Assembly: GCF_014697075.1 (NCBI RefSeq)
Contig: NZ_JACJRE010000003.1
Coordinates: forward strand, 207,021-271,020
Length of the DNA: 64,000 nt
DNA from: Tolypothrix sp. FACHB-123
GTDB lineage: Bacteria > Cyanobacteriota > Cyanobacteriia > Cyanobacteriales > Nostocaceae
Reading direction: 5' to 3'
Shown: positions 9,203-18,066 of the stretch, in pieces
Layout: the number at the start of each line of letters is the position of its first letter
Position numbering within the stretch: the stretch's first letter is position 1
Translations under genes and position numbers: made by a program
The notes under the pieces: model-generated
What the model saw: the letters and a program-made list of their open reading frames with translations, nothing else
Told to the model about the DNA's origin: nothing
The model's database searches: none

Positions 9203-10126
9203 TTATCTCTCTTGAATTTGTACCATGCGGTTGAATAAATTCATAACTACGGAAATACTCAAACTGAGGGTGAGATAGGTAAGCATAATCAGTAACATAA
9301 CTTCTACCGCCCGCCCGGTTTGGTTAAAGGTGGTGGAGGCGACAAAATAAATATCGGGGTAGCCAATGGCGATCGCTAAACTGGAATTTTTGGTTAAGTT
9401 AAGATATTGGCTGCTTAGGGGTGGGATGATTACCCGCAAGGCTTGGGGAAAAACCACCAACCGCATGACTAACCCTGGTTTTAAACCAAGCGATCGCGCA
9501 GCTTCCCATTGTCCTTTAGATACTGATTGAATTCCCGCACGGACAATTTCGGCAATAAATGCACCTGTATAGAAAGTTAAACCCAGTAGTAAAGCAGAAA
9601 ACTCTGGAGATAAAGTAAACCAAGGAAATTCTGCACCATTTTGACTCAGATAAATTAATCCCCAGAGAGAAATTTTATTTTCCACTTTGGGAAAACCAAG
9701 GAAAACCGCAAAGTACCAAAATAGTAATTGCAGTAGTAAAGGAGTATTGCGGAAAATTTCTACGTAAACTAGGCTAATATTCCTGACTAGCCAGTTATCA
9801 GAGAGTCGAGCAATTCCTGCACTGACTCCTACAATTGTTGTGAGAAAAATACCGATAATTGCTATTCGTAATGAGTTAATCAATCCTACCCACAAGGCGC
9901 GACTATAGGTGTCAGTTGGTTTATAGGTAATTAGAGTTTCACCAATATCAAAAGATGCTTGCTGTTTAAGAAAATTAAAACCAAACTGAATACCTAGTTG
10001 CTGTAAATTGCGGTTCAGGTTGCTCCACAGTATTGTGACTAGAACTGCTGTTAAAAATACAGTGATAAACTGTCCTGAAATCCGCCAAAAGCGGCGATCG
10101 CGCCACAATAATTTGAAATTTGTCAT
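9203..10126 (-). CDS. natG: Amino-acid ABC transporter permease (NatG/AapQ-like)
   Basis: Inner-membrane permease of 307 residues, partner of NatH. Visible: a first membrane span at about 15-33, a periplasmic stretch, the HisM-like core starting SRALWVGLINSLRIAIIG, then VYVEIFRNTPLLLQLLFWY (the family's RNTP signature), and the EAA loop with WEAARSLGLKPGLVMRLV near residues 212-230. Follows natF by 62 nt and precedes natH by 35 nt. The subunit role is inferred from gene order and AapQ similarity. Confidence 0.82.
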   Translation of the reverse strand: MTNFKLLWRDRRFWRISGQFITVFLTAVLVTILWSNLNRNLQQLGIQFGFNFLKQQASFDIGETLITYKPTDTYSRALWVGLINSLRIAIIGIFLTTIVGVSAGIARLSDNWLVRNISLVYVEIFRNTPLLLQLLFWYFAVFLGFPKVENKISLWGLIYLSQNGAEFPWFTLSPEFSALLLGLTFYTGAFIAEIVRAGIQSVSKGQWEAARSLGLKPGLVMRLVVFPQALRVIIPPLSSQYLNLTKNSSLAIAIGYPDIYFVASTTFNQTGRAVEVMLLIMLTYLTLSLSISVVMNLFNRMVQIQER

Positions 10127-10188
10127 TGGTTAGTGGTCAGTTATCAGTGGTCAGTTGTCTTTTATGCTTCATCTATGCTCTTATCTCA

Positions 10189-11271
10189 TCAACGGAAGGG
10201 TGGAGAATAGAGTAATCCGCCTTTTGACCACAGTTGATTTTGACCACGGGCTAGATTGAGTTTGGTCTTGGAACCGAGATTGCGATCGTAAACTTCGCTA
10301 TAGTTACCAACATGCTTGATGATTCTGGCTGCAAAGTCGTTGGTTAACCCAAGACTCTCACCGAGGTTACCTTCTGTTCCTAAAAATCTTTTGATATCTG
10401 GATCGCTAGTAGTGGCAAATTGTCCCAGATTTTGAGAATTAATCCCTAATTCTTCGGCTTTAACTAAGGAATAAACTACCCACTTGACAGTATCCGCCCA
10501 TTTAGTATCACCTTTTGCGACTGCTGGTGCTAATGGTTCGGAAGAAATGGCTTCATCTAGAATTACATTGTCTTCTGGTTTGGGTAGAAGCGATCGCCGC
10601 GCCACTAACGCAGAGCGATCGGCTGTAATTCCGTCACAACGTCCTTGTGCATAGGTCGCAAAGGTAATGTTTACATCCTCAAACACCACAGGTTTGTAAG
10701 TAATACCCCGTTTGCGCATTTGGTCGGCTAAGTTTTGTTCAGTAGTCGTTCCAGTTTGCACGCAGATAGCCTTATCTTTCAATTCAGCCAAGGATTTTAC
10801 ACCGCTACTTTTGCGTACCATAATCGCTTGACCATCATAAAAAACCACAGGTGCAAATTCCAAACCAACTGAGGTTGTGCGACTCAGCGTCCATGTGGTG
10901 TTGCGGCTGAGAATATCTACTTCCCCAGTTTGTAAAGCTGTAAACCGTTCTTTAGCGCTGAGATTGCGAAATTCCACTGCATCTGGGTTGTCAAATAAAG
11001 CTGCTGCTACAGCGCGACAGACATCAACGTCAATTCCGCTGTATTTTCCATCAGTTCCGACAAAACTAAACCCCGGAACTTCGCCACTAACACCACAAAT
11101 TAACTGACCACGGTTTTTTACCGTATCCCAGCGATTTTTAACTGTTGGTGCTGTTTGGCTACTAGTTGTGTCTTTTGGATTTTCTGAGCCGCCACCACAA
11201 GCACTGATGGCAAAGATGAGAGGTGCGATCGCTAAAATTAAAGTCGATTTACCCATAAAATTTGTGGACAT
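10189..11271 (-). CDS. natF: Amino-acid ABC transporter substrate-binding lipoprotein (NatF/AapJ-like)
   Basis: Periplasmic binding protein of 360 residues that should capture polar amino acids for NatG-NatH-BgtA. N-terminal lipoprotein signal: MGKSTLILAIAPLIFAISAC, with lipobox ISAC and cleavage before the cysteine at about residue 25. The mature protein is a family 3 binding protein, with VRKSSGVKSLAELKDKAICV and the typical GYSGIDVDVCRAVAAALF-like block (here KYSGIDVDVCRAVAAALF). First gene of the operon. An internal ATG at residue 6 gives a more usual signal peptide and may be the true start. Confidence 0.85.
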   Translation of the reverse strand: MSTNFMGKSTLILAIAPLIFAISACGGGSENPKDTTSSQTAPTVKNRWDTVKNRGQLICGVSGEVPGFSFVGTDGKYSGIDVDVCRAVAAALFDNPDAVEFRNLSAKERFTALQTGEVDILSRNTTWTLSRTTSVGLEFAPVVFYDGQAIMVRKSSGVKSLAELKDKAICVQTGTTTEQNLADQMRKRGITYKPVVFEDVNITFATYAQGRCDGITADRSALVARRSLLPKPEDNVILDEAISSEPLAPAVAKGDTKWADTVKWVVYSLVKAEELGINSQNLGQFATTSDPDIKRFLGTEGNLGESLGLTNDFAARIIKHVGNYSEVYDRNLGSKTKLNLARGQNQLWSKGGLLYSPPFR

Positions 11272-11639
11272 TTACATGATAAAATGTGTTTACTACTACA
11301 ATTTTTTGGTTAAACCAAGTAGATGTTTGTAATATAAAACTTTTTGGTATCCTGTATTAAAAATTTAGCTAATACAAAAATATTTTTTGATAAAAAATCT
11401 AAAATTTAAACTCATCAAAAGCAGTATTAAGTGGCTTTTGATATAAAAAAAATAATTATTTAACTATGTCTAAAAAGCTATAAAGTTGTACTTCTACTCA
11501 GCATCAATTAGCTAATAAATAAAAGGTGGATTGCATACTTTTAGGAAAGCAAAAGTAACTGTACTAACTTAGGAATCTGTCACTAGCAGGTTAAACTAGG
11601 TTTGGTAACAGCTGCTCCACCGTTCCTTATGAGGCTATT
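11272..11639. promoter_or_regulatory. Divergent promoter region natF / YbjN gene
   Basis: 368 AT-rich bases separating divergently transcribed genes, so promoters in both directions are expected. A 13-base palindrome TTGGTTAAACCAA lies at 11306-11318, 35 nt before the natF start. I looked for the NtcA pattern GTA-N8-TAC expected for nitrogen control and did not find a convincing copy. Confidence 0.5.
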
Positions 11640-12197
11640 ATGGGAGCTCATCTGAAACAGATTGCTAAATACTTAGACAACCTTGGTTGGGACTATCGTG
11701 TTGATGACGAAGAAGATCGGATTATCACAGGTGTGGAAGCTGATAACCTAGAAGACTTCCTGATAGTTGTGCAATTGGATGAGGAAGGCAAGTTTTTTCG
11801 GGTGTTTGCGCCTCAAGTTCTGGCAGGAGTTCAAGAGCATCCTCATAAGGGAGCTATTCTACAAACCATGTTGGCGATTTCTTGGGAAACCAAAATGCTG
11901 CAATGGGAGTATGACCCATCTGATGGCGAAATCCGTGCGATTATCGAGTTTCCCCTAGAAGACTCAATCCTCACAGAGAAACAATTTAACCGTTGTTTAA
12001 GCGGATTAATTCAAATTGTTGATAGCATTGCCATGCCACGGCTGAAAGAGGTCATGGAAACAGGTCAAGACCCAGGCAATATAGAACTTGGTGAAAGACT
12101 TTTACTGAGTATTCAAGAAGAGGCTCCAGGATTGCTAGAAATCCTCGAAAAAGCAATGGAAGCCAGGAAAAAGCGGGGAAGTTTTCCCAGCGAGTGA
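11640..12197 (+). CDS. YbjN domain-containing protein
   Basis: A 185-residue soluble acidic protein of the YbjN (PF10722) family, related to type III secretion chaperone folds. Recognisable stretches are YLDNLGWDYRVDDEEDRIITGVE near the N-terminus, then LQTMLAISWETKMLQWEYDPSDGEIRA and a helical C-terminal part. No signal peptide or membrane span. In cyanobacteria it is a common stand-alone gene whose function is unsettled. It lies 76 nt ahead of the DUF3318 gene on the same strand and may be co-transcribed. Confidence 0.75.
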   Translation: MGAHLKQIAKYLDNLGWDYRVDDEEDRIITGVEADNLEDFLIVVQLDEEGKFFRVFAPQVLAGVQEHPHKGAILQTMLAISWETKMLQWEYDPSDGEIRAIIEFPLEDSILTEKQFNRCLSGLIQIVDSIAMPRLKEVMETGQDPGNIELGERLLLSIQEEAPGLLEILEKAMEARKKRGSFPSE

Positions 12198-12273
12198 GGC
12201 GGATTATCACTGAAATAGCTATACTCCAAAGTGATACCCTCACTATATACTGAATTTTCTAGGGCTGGATTTT

Positions 12274-12918
12274 ATGACATCCTATGCAACCTCCTCTGCC
12301 AAAGCAGAAATGAGTGAACTTCGGCGTTTAAAAGGCTTACTACCGCCAGAATTGCAGAGCTGGGTCACTGTTGAAGGCACAACTGAGGTCAATCCACCCC
12401 TGATCCGTAGCGAAGAAATTGGTAAAGACCAAGTAGAAATTCAAATTGACTTGGTGAAATGGGATAGTCTGGCTATGGATCAGCGTAATCTGCTGTTTTG
12501 GCACGAAGTCGCCCGCATTCAAAATGACACAATTCCCAAAGATGGTTGGGAAATGGCAGCATTAGCTATCGGTTTAGGTGGTGCTGTTGGTGAGTTGTGG
12601 GTACAGGATGGATTGTTACTAGTTTTAGCATTAGCACTTTGCGGTGTTTCCGGTTGGCGTTTATACCAAAAAAATAACGGTGAAAAGCAACTAAAAGAAT
12701 TGGTTGATGCTGATGAAAAAGCGATCGCACTGGCAACGCGCTTTGGTTACAGTCTCCCTAATGCTTACAAAAGTTTGGGTAGTGCTTTAAAAACCTTGAT
12801 TGACAGCACCGCTAGCAAGCGCCAGCGCTCAAAATATGAAGCACGACTTTCTGCCCTCAAACGCAGTGCTAATAAAGCAAAAACTAAATCTAGACCTGTA
12901 GATGAAGGTGGATTTTAA
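12274..12918 (+). CDS. DUF3318 domain-containing membrane protein
   Basis: A 214-residue protein found mainly in cyanobacteria. The N-terminal part contains LRRLKGLLPPELQSWV and LLFWHEVARIQ (residues about 70-80); two adjoining hydrophobic segments at about 92-126 (ALAIGLGGAVGELW, LLLVLALALCGVSGW) suggest a membrane hairpin; the C-terminus is basic and helical (SKRQRSKYEARLSALKRSANKAK). The HEVAR motif looks like half of a zincin site, but no second metal ligand is evident. Function unknown. Confidence 0.7.
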   Translation: MTSYATSSAKAEMSELRRLKGLLPPELQSWVTVEGTTEVNPPLIRSEEIGKDQVEIQIDLVKWDSLAMDQRNLLFWHEVARIQNDTIPKDGWEMAALAIGLGGAVGELWVQDGLLLVLALALCGVSGWRLYQKNNGEKQLKELVDADEKAIALATRFGYSLPNAYKSLGSALKTLIDSTASKRQRSKYEARLSALKRSANKAKTKSRPVDEGGF

Positions 12919-12933
12919 TCTGTGGTTTCACCC

Positions 12934-12963
12934 GCTCCTTAGTTACACAAACAACTAGGGAGC
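12934..12963. terminator. Stem-loop between convergent genes
   Basis: GCTCCTTAGTT / AACTAGGGAGC, an 11-bp stem with one wobble and an 8-nt loop, between the 3' end of the DUF3318 gene and the 3' end of queE. There is no T tract, but the location fits a transcription end. Confidence 0.45.
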
Positions 12964-13009
12964 AGGAAAGGGGAATGAGGGTGACAAATGCCCAATGCCC
13001 CATGCCCTT

Positions 13010-13807
13010 TTACAATTGATTCAACAATTTATGAGTTTGCGGCACAACACGGACGTGCTGCACAAACTTTTTCATTAGAGCTTGCCACTTCAAAACCTGT
13101 TCAGGATAAGGGGCTAGTATAGGTTTTTTTGCCAATTTTTCAAAGTCAGCTAAAGGTGTGACAGGTTGTAAAAAAACCGGGATCTCAGGACTCACATCTG
13201 CCACTAATAAAGCTGAACGCTCTAATTCGTTTGGCTCTGTGTTTTGGGAAACAATTATCTTGACAAAAACATTTAAATGTGAGTCATAACTTAATTTAAG
13301 GCATTGAGCGTGTTCTTGCCAATAGCTTTCACCACTAACACTAGGTAGCTTAAAATCCATGCCTATGGAATCTAAGTAGGGCAGGATCGTGGCTAACTGT
13401 TCTGGGCGATGACCTCCGGTCTCCAGATATATGGGCAGATTAGTGAGCGATCGCACTTGGGGTAGAAATGAAGCCAAAAAAGGAGCATGTAGCAGGGGTT
13501 CGCCCCCAGTTAAGCTAATGCTATCGTGTAGAGAAGGAAGATTTTGCCGTTCAACCCATTTTAATAAAGTGGGTAGGGAAACAGGATTAGAATGCACTTC
13601 AAAATCCCGTAAGCCTGGGGTTTGCTCTATCTTACATGTGTCTGGTGCATTCCAAGTATGGGCGCTATCGCAAAAGTGACAGCGTAAATCACAAAAAGCA
13701 AAGCGAATAAAAATCTGCCTTGTCCCGACATTGAGTCCTTCCCCTTGAATAGCAGAAAAGACCTCTATCAGACGTGCAGTAGGATTAACCGTAGTTTTAG
13801 AAGTCAT
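13010..13807 (-). CDS. queE: 7-carboxy-7-deazaguanine synthase
   Basis: Radical-SAM enzyme that rearranges 6-carboxy-tetrahydropterin to 7-carboxy-7-deazaguanine in queuosine biosynthesis. Seen: the substrate-binding start VFSAIQGEGLNVGTRQIFIRF and the iron-sulfur motif C-x3-C-x2-C at residues 39, 43 and 46 (CDLRCHFC), then SLTGGEPLLH and the C-terminal HVRVVPQTHKLL. Length 265 is at the long end for QueE. It is monocistronic. Other queuosine genes are not in the window. Confidence 0.92.
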   Translation of the reverse strand: MTSKTTVNPTARLIEVFSAIQGEGLNVGTRQIFIRFAFCDLRCHFCDSAHTWNAPDTCKIEQTPGLRDFEVHSNPVSLPTLLKWVERQNLPSLHDSISLTGGEPLLHAPFLASFLPQVRSLTNLPIYLETGGHRPEQLATILPYLDSIGMDFKLPSVSGESYWQEHAQCLKLSYDSHLNVFVKIIVSQNTEPNELERSALLVADVSPEIPVFLQPVTPLADFEKLAKKPILAPYPEQVLKWQALMKKFVQHVRVVPQTHKLLNQL

Positions 13808-14026
13808 GGGATGATAGCAAGGCGATCGTGCCGTGTATTCACAACAGCAAGTGTTTTTAAGTCTCTTGTTCTATTGTGAATCTTCGCAGGCAATCTACAG
13901 TCTCTACCAATTCACTCACAATTAGTCCTGATTCCTACTAATTGCAGATGAGGATAGGTAATTACATGAGGAAAACATTAATGTTTGGCAGCTTACATTT
14001 ACACGACAACTAAAGTGCAGAGCTTC

Positions 14027-15052
14027 ATGACTAGCCAACCTAAAGAGGTCGATTTTCTCGTTACTTATTTAAATGAAATAGCAATAGTGCAGGTACCTAC
14101 CAGATTGACTGTGCTTGAAGGCGTAGAATTCAAGCAAACTTGCCAAGAGTTAATCCAGGAAAATGCACAAATCAAGCAAATCACTATTGACTTTCACCAA
14201 ACTACTTTTATGGATAGTAGTGGTTTAGGTGCCCTGGTCAGTAATTTCAAAACCGCCAAGGAAAAACAAGTATTATTTATACTATGTAATGTAACTCCTC
14301 CGGTAATGGCAGTCCTCAACCTCACAGGATTGGATCGAGTTTTTTCTATTGAATCCTCGGATATTTTACCGCAAACAGAACAACATAATCATCCAAATGC
14401 TCAGGTATCTTCTACGCGTAAGGTTGAACAGTTACCCACTACTCATCCTTCTGTAGCATCTTGGATGAAACGGTTGATCGATATTTTGGGAGCATTGGTA
14501 GGTTTAGTAATTACAGGAATTTTGCTGATTCCCATTGCGGTTGCTATTACAATCGACGATCCCGGCCCCATTTTCTTTAGCCAAACCCGTTGTGGTTGGA
14601 TGGGAAAGCGTTTTGAAATTTGGAAATTCCGCTCCATGTGTGTGGATGCAGAAGCTAAAAAATCCCAAGTACAAAATCAAGTACAAGGTGCTTTTTTTAA
14701 AAATGAAAGCGATCCTAGAGTGACAAAAGTAGGACGATTTTTACGGCGAACTAGTCTCGACGAATTGCCACAATTTTGGAACGTTCTTCAAGGTGATATG
14801 AGTTTAGTTGGTACTCGACCCCCTACACCTGATGAAGTAGAACGCTATGAAGTACCAGAATGGCAACGTTTAGATGTTAAACCTGGGATGACAGGTGAAT
14901 GGCAAGTAAATGGCAGGTCAAAAGTACGTAGTTTTGAAGATGTAATTAGCTTGGATTTGCAGTATCAAAAGAATTGGAGTCTACTGTACGATCTGAAGCT
15001 TATTATCAAAACTATATTGATTTTATTTAATAAAAACAGCGGTGCAGTTTAG
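14027..15052 (+). CDS. STAS domain - sugar transferase fusion protein
   Basis: Two-domain protein of 341 residues from the ATG at 14027 (an upstream TTG at 13985 would add 14). Residues about 10-105 form a STAS (anti-anti-sigma) domain with ITIDFHQTTFMDSSGLGALV, the serine of DSSGLG being the usual phosphorylation site. Residues about 145-340 form a membrane-bound bacterial sugar transferase: hydrophobic hairpin LIDILGALVGLVITGILLIP, then DPGPIFFSQTRCG, FRSMC, the DELPQFWNVLQGDMSLVGTRP block and KPGMTGEWQVNGR. Such enzymes move a sugar phosphate to undecaprenyl phosphate to begin polysaccharide synthesis. A STAS input fused to the priming enzyme suggests phosphorylation-controlled polysaccharide export (inference). 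Confidence 0.85.
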   Translation: MTSQPKEVDFLVTYLNEIAIVQVPTRLTVLEGVEFKQTCQELIQENAQIKQITIDFHQTTFMDSSGLGALVSNFKTAKEKQVLFILCNVTPPVMAVLNLTGLDRVFSIESSDILPQTEQHNHPNAQVSSTRKVEQLPTTHPSVASWMKRLIDILGALVGLVITGILLIPIAVAITIDDPGPIFFSQTRCGWMGKRFEIWKFRSMCVDAEAKKSQVQNQVQGAFFKNESDPRVTKVGRFLRRTSLDELPQFWNVLQGDMSLVGTRPPTPDEVERYEVPEWQRLDVKPGMTGEWQVNGRSKVRSFEDVISLDLQYQKNWSLLYDLKLIIKTILILFNKNSGAV

Positions 15053-15112
15053 CTAATTACCTACATTTTTTAATATTTTAAATTTGTTGGTAATTCATAA
15101 ATCACAAAATTA

Positions 15113-15159
15113 ATCTGTGCGTCTCGGTTGAATTTCTTCTGAAACGCATAGATTTTTTT
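15113..15159 (+). terminator. Intrinsic terminator of the STAS-sugar transferase gene
   Basis: Stem ATCTGTGCGT / ACGCATAGAT (one G-T pair) followed by seven T residues, 61 nt after the stop. A standard rho-independent layout on the plus strand. Confidence 0.8.
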
Positions 15160-15310
15160 ATATTTATATCGCTCTCTTTGAGCATTTAAAGTTCTTACTT
15201 TCTTGCCTGGGTCGCCTTGAAAAACTTCATGTATCGCATAATTTTAATTTAGGGACAAAAAATGTTATGCCTAATCCTTTTAATTAAAAAAATCTATTCT
15301 GATAAAATAG

Positions 15311-16744
15311 CTATCTACCAAAATATTGCTGATATAAATTACAACTTATCATCACTTGATTATTTCGCATATTCACCAGCCCCATACTATGTAACTTAAA
15401 AGCCTGTACTTGCTCTAGCTCTATTGGTGCTTTTGCTTTTAGTACTTGCTTAAAAGCTGTGGCTAGTTCTGAATGCTGTTGTAAATACCATAAGTGTTGA
15501 TGGAGATATTCACTATAAATTCCTGTATCAGAAGCTGCGGTTTGTATCAGTTGTTCCCAAGTTAAATCTTGGTGTGCTAGATGGTAAAAAGCCACACGTA
15601 GTAAATAAGGATGACCGCCTACCAGCCACATGAGTTCGGCTAAATCGCCTATTGAGATATTGAGTTGATGACGCTGGGCTAAATCTTGGACTTGCTCCCA
15701 GCTAAATGAGGATAATTGCACTGACAAGCCTACCTGAAACGGGGATTGATGAATAGTTAATGGAATATAAACTTCTGTAGAGTTACTAACTAATATTCGG
15801 AGTTTTTTCCATATATCACTATCTTTAGCTTCCTCATGCCAAGAACGCAATAGAGATAAGAAGTCTTGAGCAATTTCTGGATAATCAAAAATTTGGTTGA
15901 CTTCATCTAAAGCCAATACTAGAGGATTTTCGATTTGTAATAGTAAATACTCTTGTAAATAAATTGTACAGTTGGCTTTACTACCTAAATCCTCATCCCA
16001 GTAATCATCTAACCTGTTTTTAAGTTTAAGTTTGTGAGTAATATTGGCACACATCCAGCGCAATAATTTATTGATATCAGTCAAAATTTTTTTATCTGCT
16101 TGTAAAAAATTTAAGCTGACAGTTTGGTAGCCTACTATAGATGCATGAGCAAGAATCCGAACCATAAAAGAGGTTTTGCCCATCTGTTTGGGTGCTTTAA
16201 TCTGAATCAGAGAGCCTGGATTGATTATCTCTTGATAACATCGCTGTTCATTAGGAACTCGCTCAATATAAAAGGTAGAATTTAAAGGTACATAACCTTT
16301 TGGTATTTCTAAATCGACTATTTTTTGATGAGTTGCTGTTTTTAATTGTGTTAATGAAGCATCTACAATCTTTTGCGTAGCGATCAACTGCATCTGCCCG
16401 CCATAATAAGGCTCAAGTCGCTTTCTCAATCTTGCAATTAGTTTTTGACATCTAGTAGAGCTTTGATTTGCTTGCCGCCTTTCTACAACGGCTCGAAGAT
16501 TAGTTTTATTGACTTTTTCCCCTAGAACGTCTGAGAGTAGTCTCCATAATTGCGGGGCTACAGTTTGTTTAATATAACTTGCAGAATATTGGAATTCTTC
16601 AGCAATTTGATTATAAGTCTTTCTTTGACCATCCCAAGATTCTTGCAAGACAGCGGTTTGAATATCCGTTAGAGACTTTCCTGTCTTGACATAAACTAAT
16701 TGTTCGACAAATTTTAATCCTCCTGCGAGATCTTTCATAGTCAC
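15311..16744 (-). CDS. VMAP-type HTH plus AAA-like ATPase
   Basis: A 477-residue protein with two parts. Residues about 8-90 (KFVEQLVYVKTGKSLTDIQTAV onward, with TYNQIAEEFQYSASYIKQ) match the helix-turn-helix domain at the N-terminus of vWA-MoxR-associated (VMAP) conflict-system proteins. Residues about 145-475 are an AAA_35-type ATPase: IKAPKQMGKTS as Walker A near 190 and LVLALDEVNQIF as Walker B near 275. VMAP systems are predicted NTP-driven conflict modules in multicellular bacteria. No vWA, MoxR, caspase or other partner gene is adjacent, so here it is an orphan. An IS630 element sits about 100 bp upstream of its start. Confidence 0.78.
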   Translation of the reverse strand: MTMKDLAGGLKFVEQLVYVKTGKSLTDIQTAVLQESWDGQRKTYNQIAEEFQYSASYIKQTVAPQLWRLLSDVLGEKVNKTNLRAVVERRQANQSSTRCQKLIARLRKRLEPYYGGQMQLIATQKIVDASLTQLKTATHQKIVDLEIPKGYVPLNSTFYIERVPNEQRCYQEIINPGSLIQIKAPKQMGKTSFMVRILAHASIVGYQTVSLNFLQADKKILTDINKLLRWMCANITHKLKLKNRLDDYWDEDLGSKANCTIYLQEYLLLQIENPLVLALDEVNQIFDYPEIAQDFLSLLRSWHEEAKDSDIWKKLRILVSNSTEVYIPLTIHQSPFQVGLSVQLSSFSWEQVQDLAQRHQLNISIGDLAELMWLVGGHPYLLRVAFYHLAHQDLTWEQLIQTAASDTGIYSEYLHQHLWYLQQHSELATAFKQVLKAKAPIELEQVQAFKLHSMGLVNMRNNQVMISCNLYQQYFGR

Positions 16745-16901
16745 TTCAGGTACAGAGCAAATAGTATATTTTATACTAATCTATACGGATGTAAACTGGT
16801 TGAAAATTGCGCGCAATCTTCTAAGTTTTAAGAAAACTTATACCAATTTAATATGAAGCTGCATATAATAGAGGAAACAAACTCGATAAATTAAAATAAC
16901 C

Positions 16902-17627
16902 ATGAGCCGCCCTTTTAAGATTGAAATCGCAGAAAGCGAAGAAGAACTTAAAAAACGTCTACAAACAGCTAACTTAGGGAGTCAGAAAGAAAAACTACAA
17001 ATGTTGTGGTGGATAAAAAGCGAGCAGGTTAAGGAGCAGCAAGAAATTGGAGAACGCTTGGCGAAAGATACCTCAACTGTGACAAGGTGGTTGCAAAAGT
17101 ATAGATCGGGTGGGCTAGATGAATTATTGTCAATCAAAAAAGCGCCAGGAGCAAAACGGAAAATTCACTCAGCAGCGATCGCAGCACTTGAGGAGGAGTT
17201 AAAAACAGGAAAAGGTTTTAGTAGCTATGGTGCAATAGTCGAGTGGCTAAAGCTTGAGCAAGGTCTTGATATCGAGTATGCAACAGTTTATGCATGGGTT
17301 CGATATCGATTAGGGGCAAAACTAAAAGTACCACGTCCTCAAAGCCATAAGCAGGATGAAAAGTTGGTATCTGAGTTTAAAAAAAAACTCGGAATTATTC
17401 TCAATTGCTTAGAGGAACATCTAGCGTCAGGAAAAAACGTTCATTACCTGTGTCAGGATGAAACGAGGGTAGGATTAAAAACTCTCACAGGAAAAGTAAT
17501 TACGGCTTCTGGAGTCAAGCCAACTGTATCCGTGAAATGGCAGAGGGAAAATTTTTGGATTTATGGTGCAATTGAACCATTAACAGGACAACATTTCCAC
17601 TCAAGTTTACCCCAAACTCAACGGTAA
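16902..17627 (+). CDS. IS630 transposase, first frame (HTH and first catalytic Asp)
   Basis: Residues 1-241. The N-terminal part contains the paired helix-turn-helix region (EQQEIGERLAKDTSTVTRWLQ, with YRSGGLDELLSIKKAPGAKRK). The first catalytic aspartate is in YLCQDETRVG near residue 186. The frame stops at 17627, but the protein continues in the +1 frame from 17614, where the other catalytic residues are found. The run CCCC at 17610-17613 allows a tRNA-Pro to slip from CCC to the overlapping CCC, so a functional full-length product by +1 frameshifting is possible. Confidence 0.88.
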   Translation: MSRPFKIEIAESEEELKKRLQTANLGSQKEKLQMLWWIKSEQVKEQQEIGERLAKDTSTVTRWLQKYRSGGLDELLSIKKAPGAKRKIHSAAIAALEEELKTGKGFSSYGAIVEWLKLEQGLDIEYATVYAWVRYRLGAKLKVPRPQSHKQDEKLVSEFKKKLGIILNCLEEHLASGKNVHYLCQDETRVGLKTLTGKVITASGVKPTVSVKWQRENFWIYGAIEPLTGQHFHSSLPQTQR

Positions 17628-17964
17628 CTATTTTCAACAATTTTTAGACTGCCTATCACAGCAATTAGGTTCAGACTATGCAATTTTACAAATTGACCAA
17701 GCTCCTGCTCATGTAAGTTGTGCAATCAATTGGCCTGAAAATATTATTCCCCTATTGCAAGCACCTCATTCTCCTGAACTTAATCCAATTGAAAGGCTTT
17801 GGCAGTTTCTCAAAAAATCACTTCATAATGAGCTTTTTCCTTCTTTGCAAGATTTACGCGATCGCATACAACAATTGTTCGAGCAATTAACATTTAAGCA
17901 GGTAATGTCTATCTCCTCTTATAACTTTATTTTAGAAGCTCTTTTCTATGCAGCTTCATATTAA
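17614..17964 (+). CDS. IS630 transposase, second frame (DDE C-terminal half)
   Basis: 116 codons continuing the transposase in the +1 frame relative to 16902. It reads KLNGNYFQQFLDCLSQQL and then contains the second catalytic aspartate (AILQIDQAPAHVS) and the glutamate in SPELNPIERLWQFLKK, completing the DDE triad. It has no good start of its own near 17614 and should be read as part of a fused transposase of about 353 residues. Confidence 0.8.
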   Translation, partial: KLNGNYFQQFLDCLSQQLGSDYAILQIDQAPAHVSCAINWPENIIPLLQAPHSPELNPIERLWQFLKKSLHNELFPSLQDLRDRIQQLFEQLTFKQVMSISSYNFILEALFYAASY

Positions 17965-18066
17965 ATTGGTATTAGCTCCGAAGCTCAAAATAAAAAATTG
18001 CTGTCTCTTCCCAAGGAAAAAACAGCAGTAATCATCAGAGGTTGGCAATAAGTAAAATGTATTAAG

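Larger units (their letters stand above)
16843..17969 (+). mobile_element. IS630-family insertion sequence, complete ends
   Basis: A 1127-bp element with perfect 23-bp terminal inverted repeats (16843-16865 and 17947-17969; the outer end reads CCAATTTAATATGAAGCTGC). It is flanked by the dinucleotide TA on both sides (16841-16842, 17970-17971), the target duplication typical of the IS630/Tc1 group. It encodes one DDE transposase split over two frames. It lies between the VMAP-AAA gene and a PEP-CTERM gene. Intact ends indicate recent insertion. Confidence 0.93.

Noticed and set aside
11272-11639. Search for an NtcA box upstream of natF
   Set aside because: No GTA-N8-TAC match was found; the nearest sequence (GTA-N8-TAA at about 11319) fails the conserved half.
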